A stretch of DNA of 64,000 nucleotides, taken from Eledone cirrhosa (taxonomy: Eukaryota; Mollusca; Cephalopoda; Octopoda; Eledonidae). Shown here in pieces: positions 50,851 through 63,000 of this stretch. The notes under the pieces were generated by a model. It had not been told where the DNA came from. It searched no databases and was given only the letters and a program-made list of their open reading frames with translations. Numbering within the stretch: position 1 is the first letter of the stretch; the number at the start of each line of letters is the position of its first letter. The position numbers and the translations under genes were made by a program. The stretch is from contig OZ024741.1 of NCBI GenBank assembly GCA_964016885.1, positions 415,723,081-415,787,080 on the forward strand, in the 5' to 3' direction.

Positions 50851-53830
50851 TTAACTGGAATCGCTGTTATATTAACTGGGGCCTCTGTTATATTAACTGG
50901 GGTCTCTGTTATATTAACTGGGGTCTCTGTTATATTAACTGGGGCCTCAGTTATATTAACTGGGCTCTCTGTTTTATTAACTGGGGTCTCTGTTATATTA
51001 ACTGAAGTCTCTGTTATATTAACTGGGGTCTCTGTTATGTTAACTGAGGTCTCTGTTATATTAACTGGGGTCTCTATTATATTAACTGGGGTCTCTGTTA
51101 TATTAACTGGGGTCTCTGTTATATTAACTGGGGTATGTTATATTAACTGGGGTCTCTGTTATATTAACTGGGTTCTCTGTTATATTAACTGGGGTATGTT
51201 ATATTAACTGGGGTCTCTGTTATATTAACTGGGGTCTCTGTTATATTAACTGGGGTATGTTATATTAACTGGGGTCCCTGTAATATTAACTGGGGCCTCT
51301 GTTATATTAACTGGGGCCTCTGTTATATTAAATGGGGTCTCTGTTATATTAGCTGGGGCCTCTGTTATATTAACTGGGGTCTCTGTTACATTAAATGGGG
51401 TCTCTGTATATTAACTGGGGCCTCTGTAATATTAACTGGGGTCTGTTATATTAACTGGGGTCTCTGTTATATTAACTGGGGTCTCTGTTATATTAACTGG
51501 GGTCTCTATTACATTAACTAGGGTCTCTGTTATATTAACTGGGGCCTCTGTTATATTAACTGGGGCCTCTGTTATATTAAATGGGGTCTCTGTTATATTA
51601 ACTGGCGCCTCTGTTATATTAACTGGGGCCTCTGTTATATTAACTGGGGCCTCTGTTATATTAACTGGGGTCTCTGATATATTAACTAGGGTCTCTGTTA
51701 AATTAAATGGGGTCTCTGTTATATTAACTGGGGTCTCTGTTATATTAACTGGTGCCTCTGTTATATTAACTGGGGTCTCTGTTATATTAACTGGGGCCTC
51801 TGTTATATTAACTGGGGTCTCTGTTATATGAACTGGGGTATGTTATATTAACTGGGGTCTCTGTAATATTAACTGGGGTCTCTATTATATTAACTGGGGT
51901 CTCTGTTATATTAACTGGGGCCTCTGTTATATTAACTGGGGCCTCTGTTATATTAACTGGGGTCTCTGTTATATTAACTAGGGTCTCTGTTATATTAAAT
52001 GGGGTCTCTGTTATATTAACTGGGGTCTCTGTTATATTAACTGGTGCCTCTGTTATATTAACTGGGGTCTCTGTTATATTAACTGGGGCCTCTGTTATAT
52101 TAACTGGGGCCTCTGTTATATTAACTGGGGTCTCTGTTATATTAACTGGGGTCTCTGTTATATTAACTGGGGTATGTTATATTAACTGGGGTCTCTGTTA
52201 TATTAACTGGGGCCACTGTTATATTAACTGGGGCCTCTGTTATATTAACTGGGGCCTCTGTTATATTAAATGGGGTCTCTGATATATTAACTGGGGTCTC
52301 TGTTATATTAACTGGGCCCTCTGTTATATTAACTGGGGCCTCTGTTATATTAACTGGGGCCTCTGTTATATTAAATGGGGTCTCTGTTATATTAACTGGC
52401 GCCTCTGTTATATTAACTGGGGCCTCTGTTATATTAACTGGGGCCTCTGTTATATTAACTGGGGTCTCTGTTATATTAACTAGGGTCTCTGTTATATTAA
52501 ATGGGGTCTCTGTTATATTAACTGGGGTCTCTGTTATATTAACTGGTGCCTCTGTTATATTAACTGGGGTCTCTGTTATATTAACTGGGGCCTCTCTTAT
52601 ATTAACTGGGGCCTCTGTTATATTAACTGGGGTCTCTGCTATATTAACTGGGGTCTCTGTTATATTAACTGGGGTATGTTATATTAACTGGGGTCTCTGT
52701 AATATTAACTGGGGTCTCTATTATATTAACTGGGGTCTCTGTTATATTAACTGGGGCCCCTGTTATATTAACTGGGGCCTCTGTTATATTAACTGGGGTC
52801 TCTGTTATATTAACTAGGGTCTCTGTTATATTAAATGGGGTCTCTGTTATATTAACTGGGGTTTCTGTTATATTAACTGGGGTCTCTGTTATATTAACTG
52901 GTGCCTCTGTTATATTAACTGGGGTCTCTGTAATATTAACTGGGGTCTCTATTATATTAACTGGGGTGTCTGTTATATTAACTGGGGCCTCTGTTATATT
53001 AACTGGGGTCTCTGTTATATTAACTGGGGCCTCTGTTATATTAACTGGGGCCTCTGTTATATTAACTGGGGCCTCCATTATATTAACTGGGGTCTCTGTT
53101 ATATTAACTAGGGTCTCTGTTATCTTAAATGGGGTTTCTGTTATATTAACGGGGGTCTCTGTTATATTAACTGGTGCCTCTGTTATATTAACTGGGGTCT
53201 CTGTTATATTAACTGGGGCCTCTGTTATATTAACTGGGGTCTCTGTTATATTAACTGGGGCCTCTGTTATATTAACTGGGCTCTCTGTTTTATTAACTGG
53301 GGTCTCTGTTATATTAACTGAGGTCTCTGTTATATTAACTGGGGTCTCTGTTATATTAACTGAGGTCTCTGTAATATTAACTCGGGCCTCTGTTATATTA
53401 ACTGGGGCCTCTGTTATATTAAATGGGGTCTCTGATATATTAACTGGGTTCTCTGTTATATTAACTGGGGTATGTTATACTAACTGGGGTCTCTGTTATA
53501 TTAACTGGGGTATATTATATTAACTGGGGTCTCTGTTATATTAACTGGGGCCTCTGTTATATTAACTGGGGCCTCTGTTATATTAACTGGGGCCTCTGTT
53601 ATATTAACTGGGGCCTCTGTTATATTAACTGGGGTCTCTGTTATATTAACTGGGGCCTCTGTTATATTAACTGGGGTCTCTGTTATATTAACTGGTGCCT
53701 CTGTTATATTAACTGGGGTCTCTGTAATATTAACTGGGGTCTCCATTATATTAACTGGGGTGTCTGTTATATTAACTGGGGCCTCTGTTATATTAACTGG
53801 GGTCTCTGTTATATTAACTGGGGCCTCTGT
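50851..53830 (+). repeat. F block, copy 3, repeated at the right edge
   Basis: It begins at GGAATCGCTG (50,859) and matches 61,029 to 64,000 at a 10,170-bp offset (52,966/63,136; 53,501/63,671), and the earlier F copy at 8,050 bp. Private variants are TGTTAAATTAAATGG near 51,698 and TTAACGGGGG near 53,149. The second of these is shared with 59,505, which supports a direct relationship between those two copies. Confidence 0.9.
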
Positions 53831-56309
53831 TATATTAACTGGGCTCTCTGTTTTATTAACTGGGGTCTCTGTTATATTAACTGAGGTCTCTGTTATATTA
53901 ACTGGGGTCTCTGTTATATTAACTGACGTCTCTGTTATATTAACTGGGGTCTCTATTATATTAACTGGGGTCTCTGTTCTATTAACTGAGGTCTCTGTTA
54001 TATTAACTGGGGTATGTTATATTAACTGGGGTCTCTGTTATATTAACTGGGTTCTCTGTTATATTAACTGGGGTATGTTATATTAACTGGGGTCTCTGTT
54101 ATATTAACTGGGGTCTCTGTTATATTAACTGGGGTATGTTATATTAACTGGGGTCTCTGTAATATTAACTCGGGCCTCTGTTATATTAACTGGGGCCTCT
54201 GTTATATTAAATGGGGTCTCTGATATATTAACTGGGTTCTCTGTTATATTAACTGGGGTATGTTATATTAACTGGGGTCTCTGTTATATTAACTGGGGTA
54301 TATTATATTAACTGGGGTCTCTGTTATATTAACTGGGGCCTCTGTTATATTAACTGGGGCCTCTGTTATATTAACTGGGGCCTCTGTTATATTAAATGGG
54401 GTCTCTATTATATTAACTGGGGTCTCTGTTATATTAACTGGGGTCTCTGTTATATTAACTGGGGCCTCTGTTATATTAACTGGGGCCTCTGTTATATTAA
54501 CTGGGGCCTCTGTTATATTAACTGGGGTATGTTATATTAACTGGGGTCTCTGTAATATTAACTGGGGTCTCTATTATATTAACTGGGGTCTCTGTTATAT
54601 TAACTGGGGTCTCTGTTATATTAACTGGGGTCTCTGTAATATTAACTGGGGTCTCTATTATATTAACTGGGTTCTCTGTTATATTAACTGGGGCCTCTGT
54701 TATATTAACTGGGGTCTCTGTTATATTAACTGGGGTCTCTGTTATATTAACTGGAATCGCTGTTATATTAACTGGGGCCTCTGTTATATTAACTGGGGTC
54801 TCTGTTATATTAACTGTGGTCTCTGTTATATTAACTGGGGCCTCAGTTATATTAACTGGGCTCTCTGTTTTATTAACTGGGGTCTCTGTTATATTAACTG
54901 AAGTCTCTGTTATATTAACTGGGGTCTCTGTTATGTTAACTGAGGTCTCTGTTATATTAACTGGGGTCTCTATTATATTAACTGGGGTCTCTGTTATATT
55001 AACTGGGGTCTCTGTTATATTAACTGGGGTATGTTATATTAACTGGGGTCTCTGTTATATTAACTGGGTTCTCTGTTATATTAACTGGGGTATGTTATAT
55101 TAACTGGGGTCTCTGTTATATTAACTAGGGTATGTTATATTAACTGGGGTTCCTGTAATATTAACTGGGGCCTCTGTTATATTAACTGGGGCCTCTGTTA
55201 TATTAACTGGGGTCTCTGTTATATTAACTGGTGCCTCTGTTATATTAACTGGGGTCTCTGTAATATTAACTGGGGTCTCTATTATATTAACTGGGGTGTC
55301 TGTTATATTAACTGGGGCCTCTGTTATATTAACTGGGGTCTCTGTTATATTAACTGGGGCCTCTGTTATATTAACTGGGGCCTCTGTTATATTAACTGGG
55401 GCCTCCATTATATTAACTGGGGTCTCTGTTATATTAACTGGGGTCTCTGTTATCTTAAATGGGGTTTCTGTTATATTAACTGGGGTCTCTGTTATATTAA
55501 CTGGTGCCTCTGTTATATTAACTGGGGTCTCTGTTATATTAACTGGGGCCTCTGTTATATTAACTGGGGTCTCTGTTATATTAACTGGGGCCTCTGTTAT
55601 ATTAACTGGGCTCTCTGTTTTATTAACTGGGGTCTCTGTTATATTAACTGAGGTCTCTGTTATATTAACTGGGGTCTCTGTTATATTAACTGAGGTCTCT
55701 GTTATATTAACTGGGGTCTCTATTATATTAACTGGGGTCTCTGTTATATTAACTGAGGTCTCTGTTATAATAACTGGGGCCTCTGTTATATTAAATGGGG
55801 TCTCTGATATATTAACTGGGGTCTCTGTTATATTAACTGGGGCCTCTGTTATATTAACTGGGGCCTCTGTTATATTAACTGGGGCCTCTGTTATATTAAA
55901 TGGGGTCTCTGTTATATTAACTGGCGCCTCTGTTATATTAACTGGGGCCTCTGTTATATTAACTGGGGCCTCTGTTATATTAACTGGGGTCTCTGTTATA
56001 TTAACTAGGGTCTCTGTTATATTAAATGGGGTCTCTGTTATATTAACTGGGGTCTCTGTTATATTAACTGGTGCCTCTGTTATATTAACTGGGGTCTCTG
56101 TTATATTAACTGGGGCCTCTGTTATATTAACTGGGGCCTCTGTTATATTAAATGGGGTCTCTGATATATTAACTGGGGCCTCCGTTATATTAACTGGGGT
56201 CTCTGTTATATTAACTGGGGTCTCTGTTATCTTAAATGGGGTTTCTGTTATATTAACTGGGGTCTCTGTTATATTAACTGGGGCCTCTGTTATATTAACT
56301 GGGGCCTCT
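53831..56309 (+). repeat. Short F-like copy followed by a D-type copy
   Basis: About 53,760 to 54,240 matches 59,992 to 60,472 at 6,232 bp, with the private AACTGACGTC shared (53,924 and 60,156). GGAATCGCTG occurs at 54,753, only 3,896 bp after the previous one. From 55,296 the sequence matches D-type sequence at 48,877 (offset 6,419 bp), with private TTATAATAACTGG near 55,766 and TGGGTTCTCTATTAT near 56,468. Confidence 0.87.
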
Positions 56310-59300
56310 GTTATATTAACTGGGGGCTCTGTTATATTAACTGGGGCCTCTGTTATATTAACTGGGCTCTCTGTTTTATTAACTGGGGTCTCTGTTATAT
56401 TAACTGAGGTCTCTGTTATATTAACTGGGGTCTCTGTTATATTAACTGAGGTCTCTGTTATATTAACTGGGTTCTCTATTATATTAACTGGGGTCTCTGT
56501 TCTATTAACTGAGGTCTCTGTTATATTAACTGGGGTATGTTATATTAACTGGGGTCTCTGTTATATTAACTGGGTTCTCTGTTATATTAACTGGGGTATG
56601 TTATATTAACTGGGGTCTCTGTTATATTAACTGCGGTCTCTGTTATATTAACTGGGGTATGTTATATTAACTGGGGTCTCTGTAATATTAACTCGGGCCT
56701 CTATTATATTAACTGGGGCCTCTGTTATATTAAATGGGGTCTCTGATATATTAACTGGGTTCTCTGTTATATTAACTGGGGTATGTTATATTAACTGGGG
56801 TCTCTGTTATATTAACTGGGGTATATTATATTAACTGGGGTCTCTGTTATATTAACTGGGGCCTCTGTTATATTAACTGGGGCCTCTGTTATATTAACTG
56901 GGGCCTCTGTTATATTAAATGGGGTCTCTGTTATATTAACTGGGGTCTCTGTTATATTAACTGGGGTCTCTGTTATATTAACTGGGGCCTCTGTTATATT
57001 AACTGGGGCCTCTGTTATATTAACTGGGGCCTCTGTTATATTAAATGGGGTCTCTGTTATATTAACTGGCGCCTCTGTTATATTAACTGGGGTATGTTAT
57101 ATTAACTGGGGTCTCTGTAATATTAACTGGGGTCTCTATTATATTAACTGGGTTCTCTGTTATATTAACTGGGGCCTCTGTTATATTAACTGGGGTCTCT
57201 GTTATATTAACTGGGGTCTCTGTTATATTAACTGGAATCGCTGTTATATTAACTGGGGCCTCTGTTATATTAACTGGGGTCTCTGTTATATTAACTGGGG
57301 TCTCTGTTATATTAACTGGGGCCTCAGTTATATTAACTGGGCTCTCTGTTTTATTAACTGGGGTCTCTGTTATATTAACTGAAGTCTCTGTTATATTAAC
57401 TGGGGTCTCTGTTATGTTAACTGAGGTCTCTGTTATATTAACTGGGGTCTCTATTATATTAACTGGGGTCTCTGTTATATTAACTGGGGTCTCTGTTATA
57501 TTAACTGGGGTATGTTATATTAACTGGGGTCTCTGTTATATTAACTGGGTTCTCTGTTATATTAACTGGGGTATGTTATATTAACTGGGGTCTCTGTTAT
57601 ATTAACTGGGGTCTCTGTTATATTAACTGGGGTATGTTATATTAACTGGGGTCCCTGTAATATTAACTGGGGCCTCTGTTATATTAACTGGGGCCTCTGT
57701 TATATTAAATGGGGTCTCTGTTATATTAGCTGGGGCCTCTGTTATATTAACTGGGGTCTCTGTTACATTAAATGGGGTCTCTGTATATTAACTGGGGCCT
57801 CTGTAATATTAACTCGGGTCTGTTATATTAACTGGGGTCTCTGTTATATTAACTGGGGTCTCTGTTATATTAACTGGGGTCTCTATTACATTAACTAGGG
57901 TCTCTGTTATATTAACTGGGGCCTCTGTTATATTAACTGGGGCCTCTGTTATATTAAATGGGGTCTCTGTTATATTAACTGGCGCCTCTGTTATATTAAC
58001 TGGGGCCTCTGTTATATTAACTGGGGCCTCTGTTATATTAACTGGGGTCTCTGATATATTAACTAGGGTCTCTGTTATATTAAATGGGGTCTCTGTTATA
58101 TTAACTGGGGTCTCTGTTATATTAACTGGTGCCTCTGTTATATTAACTGGGGTCTCTGTTATATTAACTGGGGCCTCTGTTATATTAACTGGGGTCTCTG
58201 TTATATGAACTGGGGTATGTTATATTAACTGGGGTCTCTGTAATATTAACTGGGGTCTCTATTATATTAACTGGGGTCTCTGTTATATTAACTGGGGCCT
58301 CTGTTATATTAACTGGGGCCTCTGTTATATTAACTGGGGTCTCTGTTATATTAACTAGGGTCTCTGTTATATTAAATGGGGTCTCTGTTATATTAACTGG
58401 GGTCTCTGTTATATTAACTGGTGCCTCTGTTATATTAACTGGGGTCTCTGTTATATTAACTGGGGCCTCTGTTATATTAACTGGGGCCTCTGTTATATTA
58501 ACTGGGGTCTCTGTTATATTAACTGGGGTCTCTGTTATATTAACTGGGGTATGTTATATTAACTGGGGTCTCTGTTATATTAACTGGGGCCACTGTTATA
58601 TTAACTGGGGCCTCTGTTATATTAACTGGGGCCTCTGTTATATTAAATGGGGTCTCTGATATATTAACTGGGGTCTCTGTTATATTAACTGGGCCCTCTG
58701 TTATATTAACTGGGGCCTCTGTTATATTAACTGGGGCCTCTGTTATATTAAATGGGGTCTCTGTTATATTAACTGGCGCCTCTGTTATATTAACTGGGGC
58801 CTCTGTTATATTAACTGGGGCCTCTGTTATATTAACTGGGGTCTCTGTTATATTAACTAGGGTATCTGTTATATTAAATGGGGTCTCTGTTATATTAACT
58901 GGGGTCTCTGTTATATTAACTGGTGCCTCTGTTATATTAACTGGGGTCTCTGTTATATTAACTGGGGCCTCTGTTATATTAACTGGGGCCTCTGTTATAT
59001 TTACTGGGGTCTCTGCTATATTAACTGGGGTCTCTGTTATATTAACTGGGGTATGTTATATTAACTGGGGTCTCTGTAATATTAACTGGGGTCTCTATTA
59101 TATTAACTGGGGTCTCTGTTATATTAACTGGGGCCCCTGTTATATTAACTGGGGCCTCTGTTATATTAACTGGGGTCTCTGTTATATTAACTAGGGTCTC
59201 TGTTATATTAAATGGGGTCTCTGTTATATTAACTGGGGTTTCTGTTATATTAACTGGGGTCTCTGTTATATTAACTGGTGCCTCTGTTATATTAACTGGG

Positions 59301-60018
59301 GTCTCTGTAATATTAACTGGGGTCTCTATTATATTAACTGGGGTGTCTGTTATATTAACTGGGGCCTCTGTTATATTAACTGGGGTCTCTGTTATATTAA
59401 CTGGGGCCTCTGTTATATTAACTGGGGCCTCTGTTATATTAACTGGGGCCTCCATTATATTAACTGGGGTCTCTGTTATATTAACTAGGGTTTCTGTTAT
59501 ATTAACGGGGGTCTCTGTTATATTAACTGGTGCCTCTGTTATATTAACTGGGGTCTCTGTTATATTAACTGGGGCCTCTGTTATATTAACTGGGGTCTCT
59601 GTTATATTAACTGGGGCCTCTGTTATATTAACTGGGCTCTCTGTTTTATTAACTGGGGTCTCTGTTATATTAACTGAGGTCTCTGTTATATTAACTGGGG
59701 TCTCTGTTATATTAACTGAGGTCTCTGTAATATTAACTCGGGCCTCTGTTATATTAACTGGGGCCTCTGTTATATTAAATGGGGTCTCTGATATATTAAC
59801 TGGGTTCTCTGTTATATTAACTGGGGTATGTTATACTAACTGGGGCCTCTGTTATATTAACTGGGGTCTCTGTTATATTAACTGGGGCCTCTGTTATATT
59901 AACTGGGGTCTCTGTTATATTAACTGGTGCCTCTGTTATATTAACTGGGGTCTCTGTAATATTAACTGGGGTCTCCATTATATTAACTGGGGTGTCTGTT
60001 ATATTAACTGGGGCCTCT
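56310..60018 (+). repeat. Right-hand tandem unit, copy 1
   Basis: It matches the next unit at 3,709 bp on its left (56,822/60,531) and 3,793 bp after four monomers missing here near 57,145 (57,236/61,029; 59,042/62,835; 59,343/63,136). Between the two GGAATCGCTG marks (57,236 and 61,029) I count fourteen 19-bp monomers and one 20-bp monomer; 182 x 21 minus 29 equals 3,793. Near 59,838 it lacks the TATATTATATT monomer present in the next unit at 63,681, and near 59,490 it lacks one TTATCTTAAATGG monomer. Confidence 0.9.
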
Positions 60019-63000
60019 GTTATATTAACTGGGGTCTCTGTTATATTAACTGGGGCCTCTGTTATATTAACTGGGCTCTCTGTTTTATTAACTGGGGTCT
60101 CTGTTATATTAACTGAGGTCTCTGTTATATTAACTGGGGTCTCTGTTATATTAACTGACGTCTCTGTTATATTAACTGGGGTCTCTATTATATTAACTGG
60201 GGTCTCTGTTCTATTAACTGAGGTCTCTGTTATATTAACTGGGGTATGTTATATTAACTGGGGTCTCTGTTATATTAACTGGGTTCTCTGTTATATTAAC
60301 TGGGGTATGTTATATTAACTGGGGTCTCTGTTATATTAACTGGGGTCTCTGTTATATTTACTGGGGTATGTTATATTAACTGGGGTCTCTGTAATATTAA
60401 CTCGGGCCTCTGTTATATTAACTGGGGCCTCTGTTATATTAAATGGGGTCTCTGATATATTAACTGGGTTCTCTGTTATATTAACTGGGGTATGTTATAT
60501 TAACTGGGGTCTCTGTTATATTAACTGGGGTATATTATATTAACTGGGGTCTCTGTTATATTAACTGGGGCCTCTGTTATATTAACTGGGGCCTCTGTTA
60601 TATTAACTGGGGCCTCTGTTATATTAAATGGGGTCTCTGTTATATTAACTGGGGTCTCTGTTATATTAACTGGGGTCTCTGTTATATTAACTGGGGCCTC
60701 TGTTATATTAACTGGGGCCTCTGTTATATTAACTGGGGCCTCTGTTATATTAAATGGGGTCTCTGTTATATTAACTGGCGCCTCTGTTATATTAACTGGG
60801 GTATGTTATATTAACTGGGGTCTCTGTAATATTAACTGGGGTCTCTATTATATTAACTGGGGTCTCTGTTATATTAACTGGGGTCTCTGTTATATTAACT
60901 GGGGTCTCTGTAATATTAACTGGGGTCTCTATTATATTAACTGGGTTCTCTGTTATATTAACTGGGGCCTCTGTTATATTAACTGGGGTCTCTGTTATAT
61001 TAACTGGGGTCTCTGTTATATTAACTGGAATCGCTGTTATACTAACTGGGGCCTCTGTTATATTAACTGGGGTCTCTGTTATATTAACTGGGGTCTCTGT
61101 TATATTAACTGGGGCCTCAGTTATATTAACTGGGCTCTCTGTTTTATTAACTGGGGTCTCTGTTATATTAACTGAAGTCTCTGTTATATTAACTGGGGTC
61201 TCTGTTATGTTAACTGAGGTCTCTGTTATATTAACTGGGGTCTCTATTATATTAACTGGGGTCTCTGTTATATTAACTGGGGTCTCTGTTATATTAACTG
61301 GTGTATGTTATATTAACTGGGGTCTCTGTTATATTAACTGGGTTCTCTGTTATATTAACTGGGGTATGTTATATTAACTGGGGTCTCTGTTATATTAACT
61401 GGGGTCTCTGTTATATTAACTGGGGTATGTTATATTAACTGGGGTCCCTGTAATATTAACTGGGGCCTCTGTTATATTAACTGGGGCCTCTGGTATATTA
61501 AATGGGGTCTCTGTTATATTAGCTGGGGCCTCTGTTATATTAACTGGGGTCTCTGTTACATTAAATGGGGTCTCTGTATATTAACTGGGGCCTCTGTAAT
61601 ATTAACTGGGGTCTGTTATATTAACTGGGGTCTCTGTTATATTAACTGGGGTCTCTGTTATATTAACTGGGGTCTCTATTACATTAACTAGGGTCTCTGT
61701 TATATTAACTGGGGCCTCTGTTATATTAACTGGGGCCTCTGTTATATTAAATGGGGTCTCTGTTATATTAACTGGCGCCTCTGTTATATTAACTGGGGCC
61801 TCTGTTATATTAACTGGGGCCTCTGTTATATTAACTGGGGTCTCTGATATATTAACTAGGGTCTCTGTTATATTAAATGGGGTCTCTGTTATATTAACTG
61901 GGGTCTCTGTTATATTAACTGGTGCCTCTGTTATATTAACTGGGGTCTCTGTTATATTAACTGGGGCCTCTGTTATATTAACTGGGGTCTCTGTTATATG
62001 AACTGGGGTATGTTATATTAACTGGGGTCTCTGTAATATTAACTGGGGTCTCTATTATATTAACTGGGGTCTCTGTTATATTAACTGGGGCCTCTGTTAT
62101 ATTAACTGGGGCCTCTGTTATATTAACTGGGGTCTCTGTTATATTAACTAGGTTCTCTGTTATATTAAATGGGGTCTCTGTTATATTAACTGGGGTCTCT
62201 GTTATATTAACTGGTGCCTCTGTTATATTAACTGGGGTCTCTGTTATATTAACTGGGGCCTCTGTTATATTAACTGGGGCCTCTGTTATATTAACTGGGG
62301 TCTCTGTTATATTAACTGGGGTCTCTGTTATATTAACTGGGGTATGTTATATTAACTGGGGTCTCTGTTATATTAACTGGGGCCACTGTTATATTAACTG
62401 GGGCCTCTGTTATATTAACTGGGGCCTCTGTTATATTAAATGGGGTCTCTGATATATTAACTGGGGTCTCTGTTATATTAACTGGGCCCTCTGTTATATT
62501 AACTGGGGCCTCTGTTATATTAACTGGGGCCTCTGTTATATTAAATGGGGTCTCTGTTATATTAACTGGCGCCTCTGTTATATTAACTGGGGCCTCTGTT
62601 ATATTAACTGGGGCCTCTGTTATATTAACTGGGGTCTCTGTTATATTAACTAGGGTCTCTGTTATATTAAATGGGGTCTCTGTTATATTAACTGGGGTCT
62701 CTGTTATATTAACTGGTGCCTCTGTTATATTAACTGGGGTCTCTGTTATATTAACTGGGGCCTCTGTTATATTAACTGGGGCCTCTGTTATATTAACTGG
62801 GGTCTCTGCTATATTAACTGGGGTCTCTGTTATATTAACTGGGGTATGTTATATTAACTGGGGTCTCTGTAATATTAACTGGGGTCTCTATTATATTAAC
62901 TGGGGTCTCTGTTATATTAACTGGGGCCCCTTTTATATTAACTGGGGCCTCTGTTATATTAACTGGGGTCTCTGTTATATTAACTAGGGTCTCTGTTATA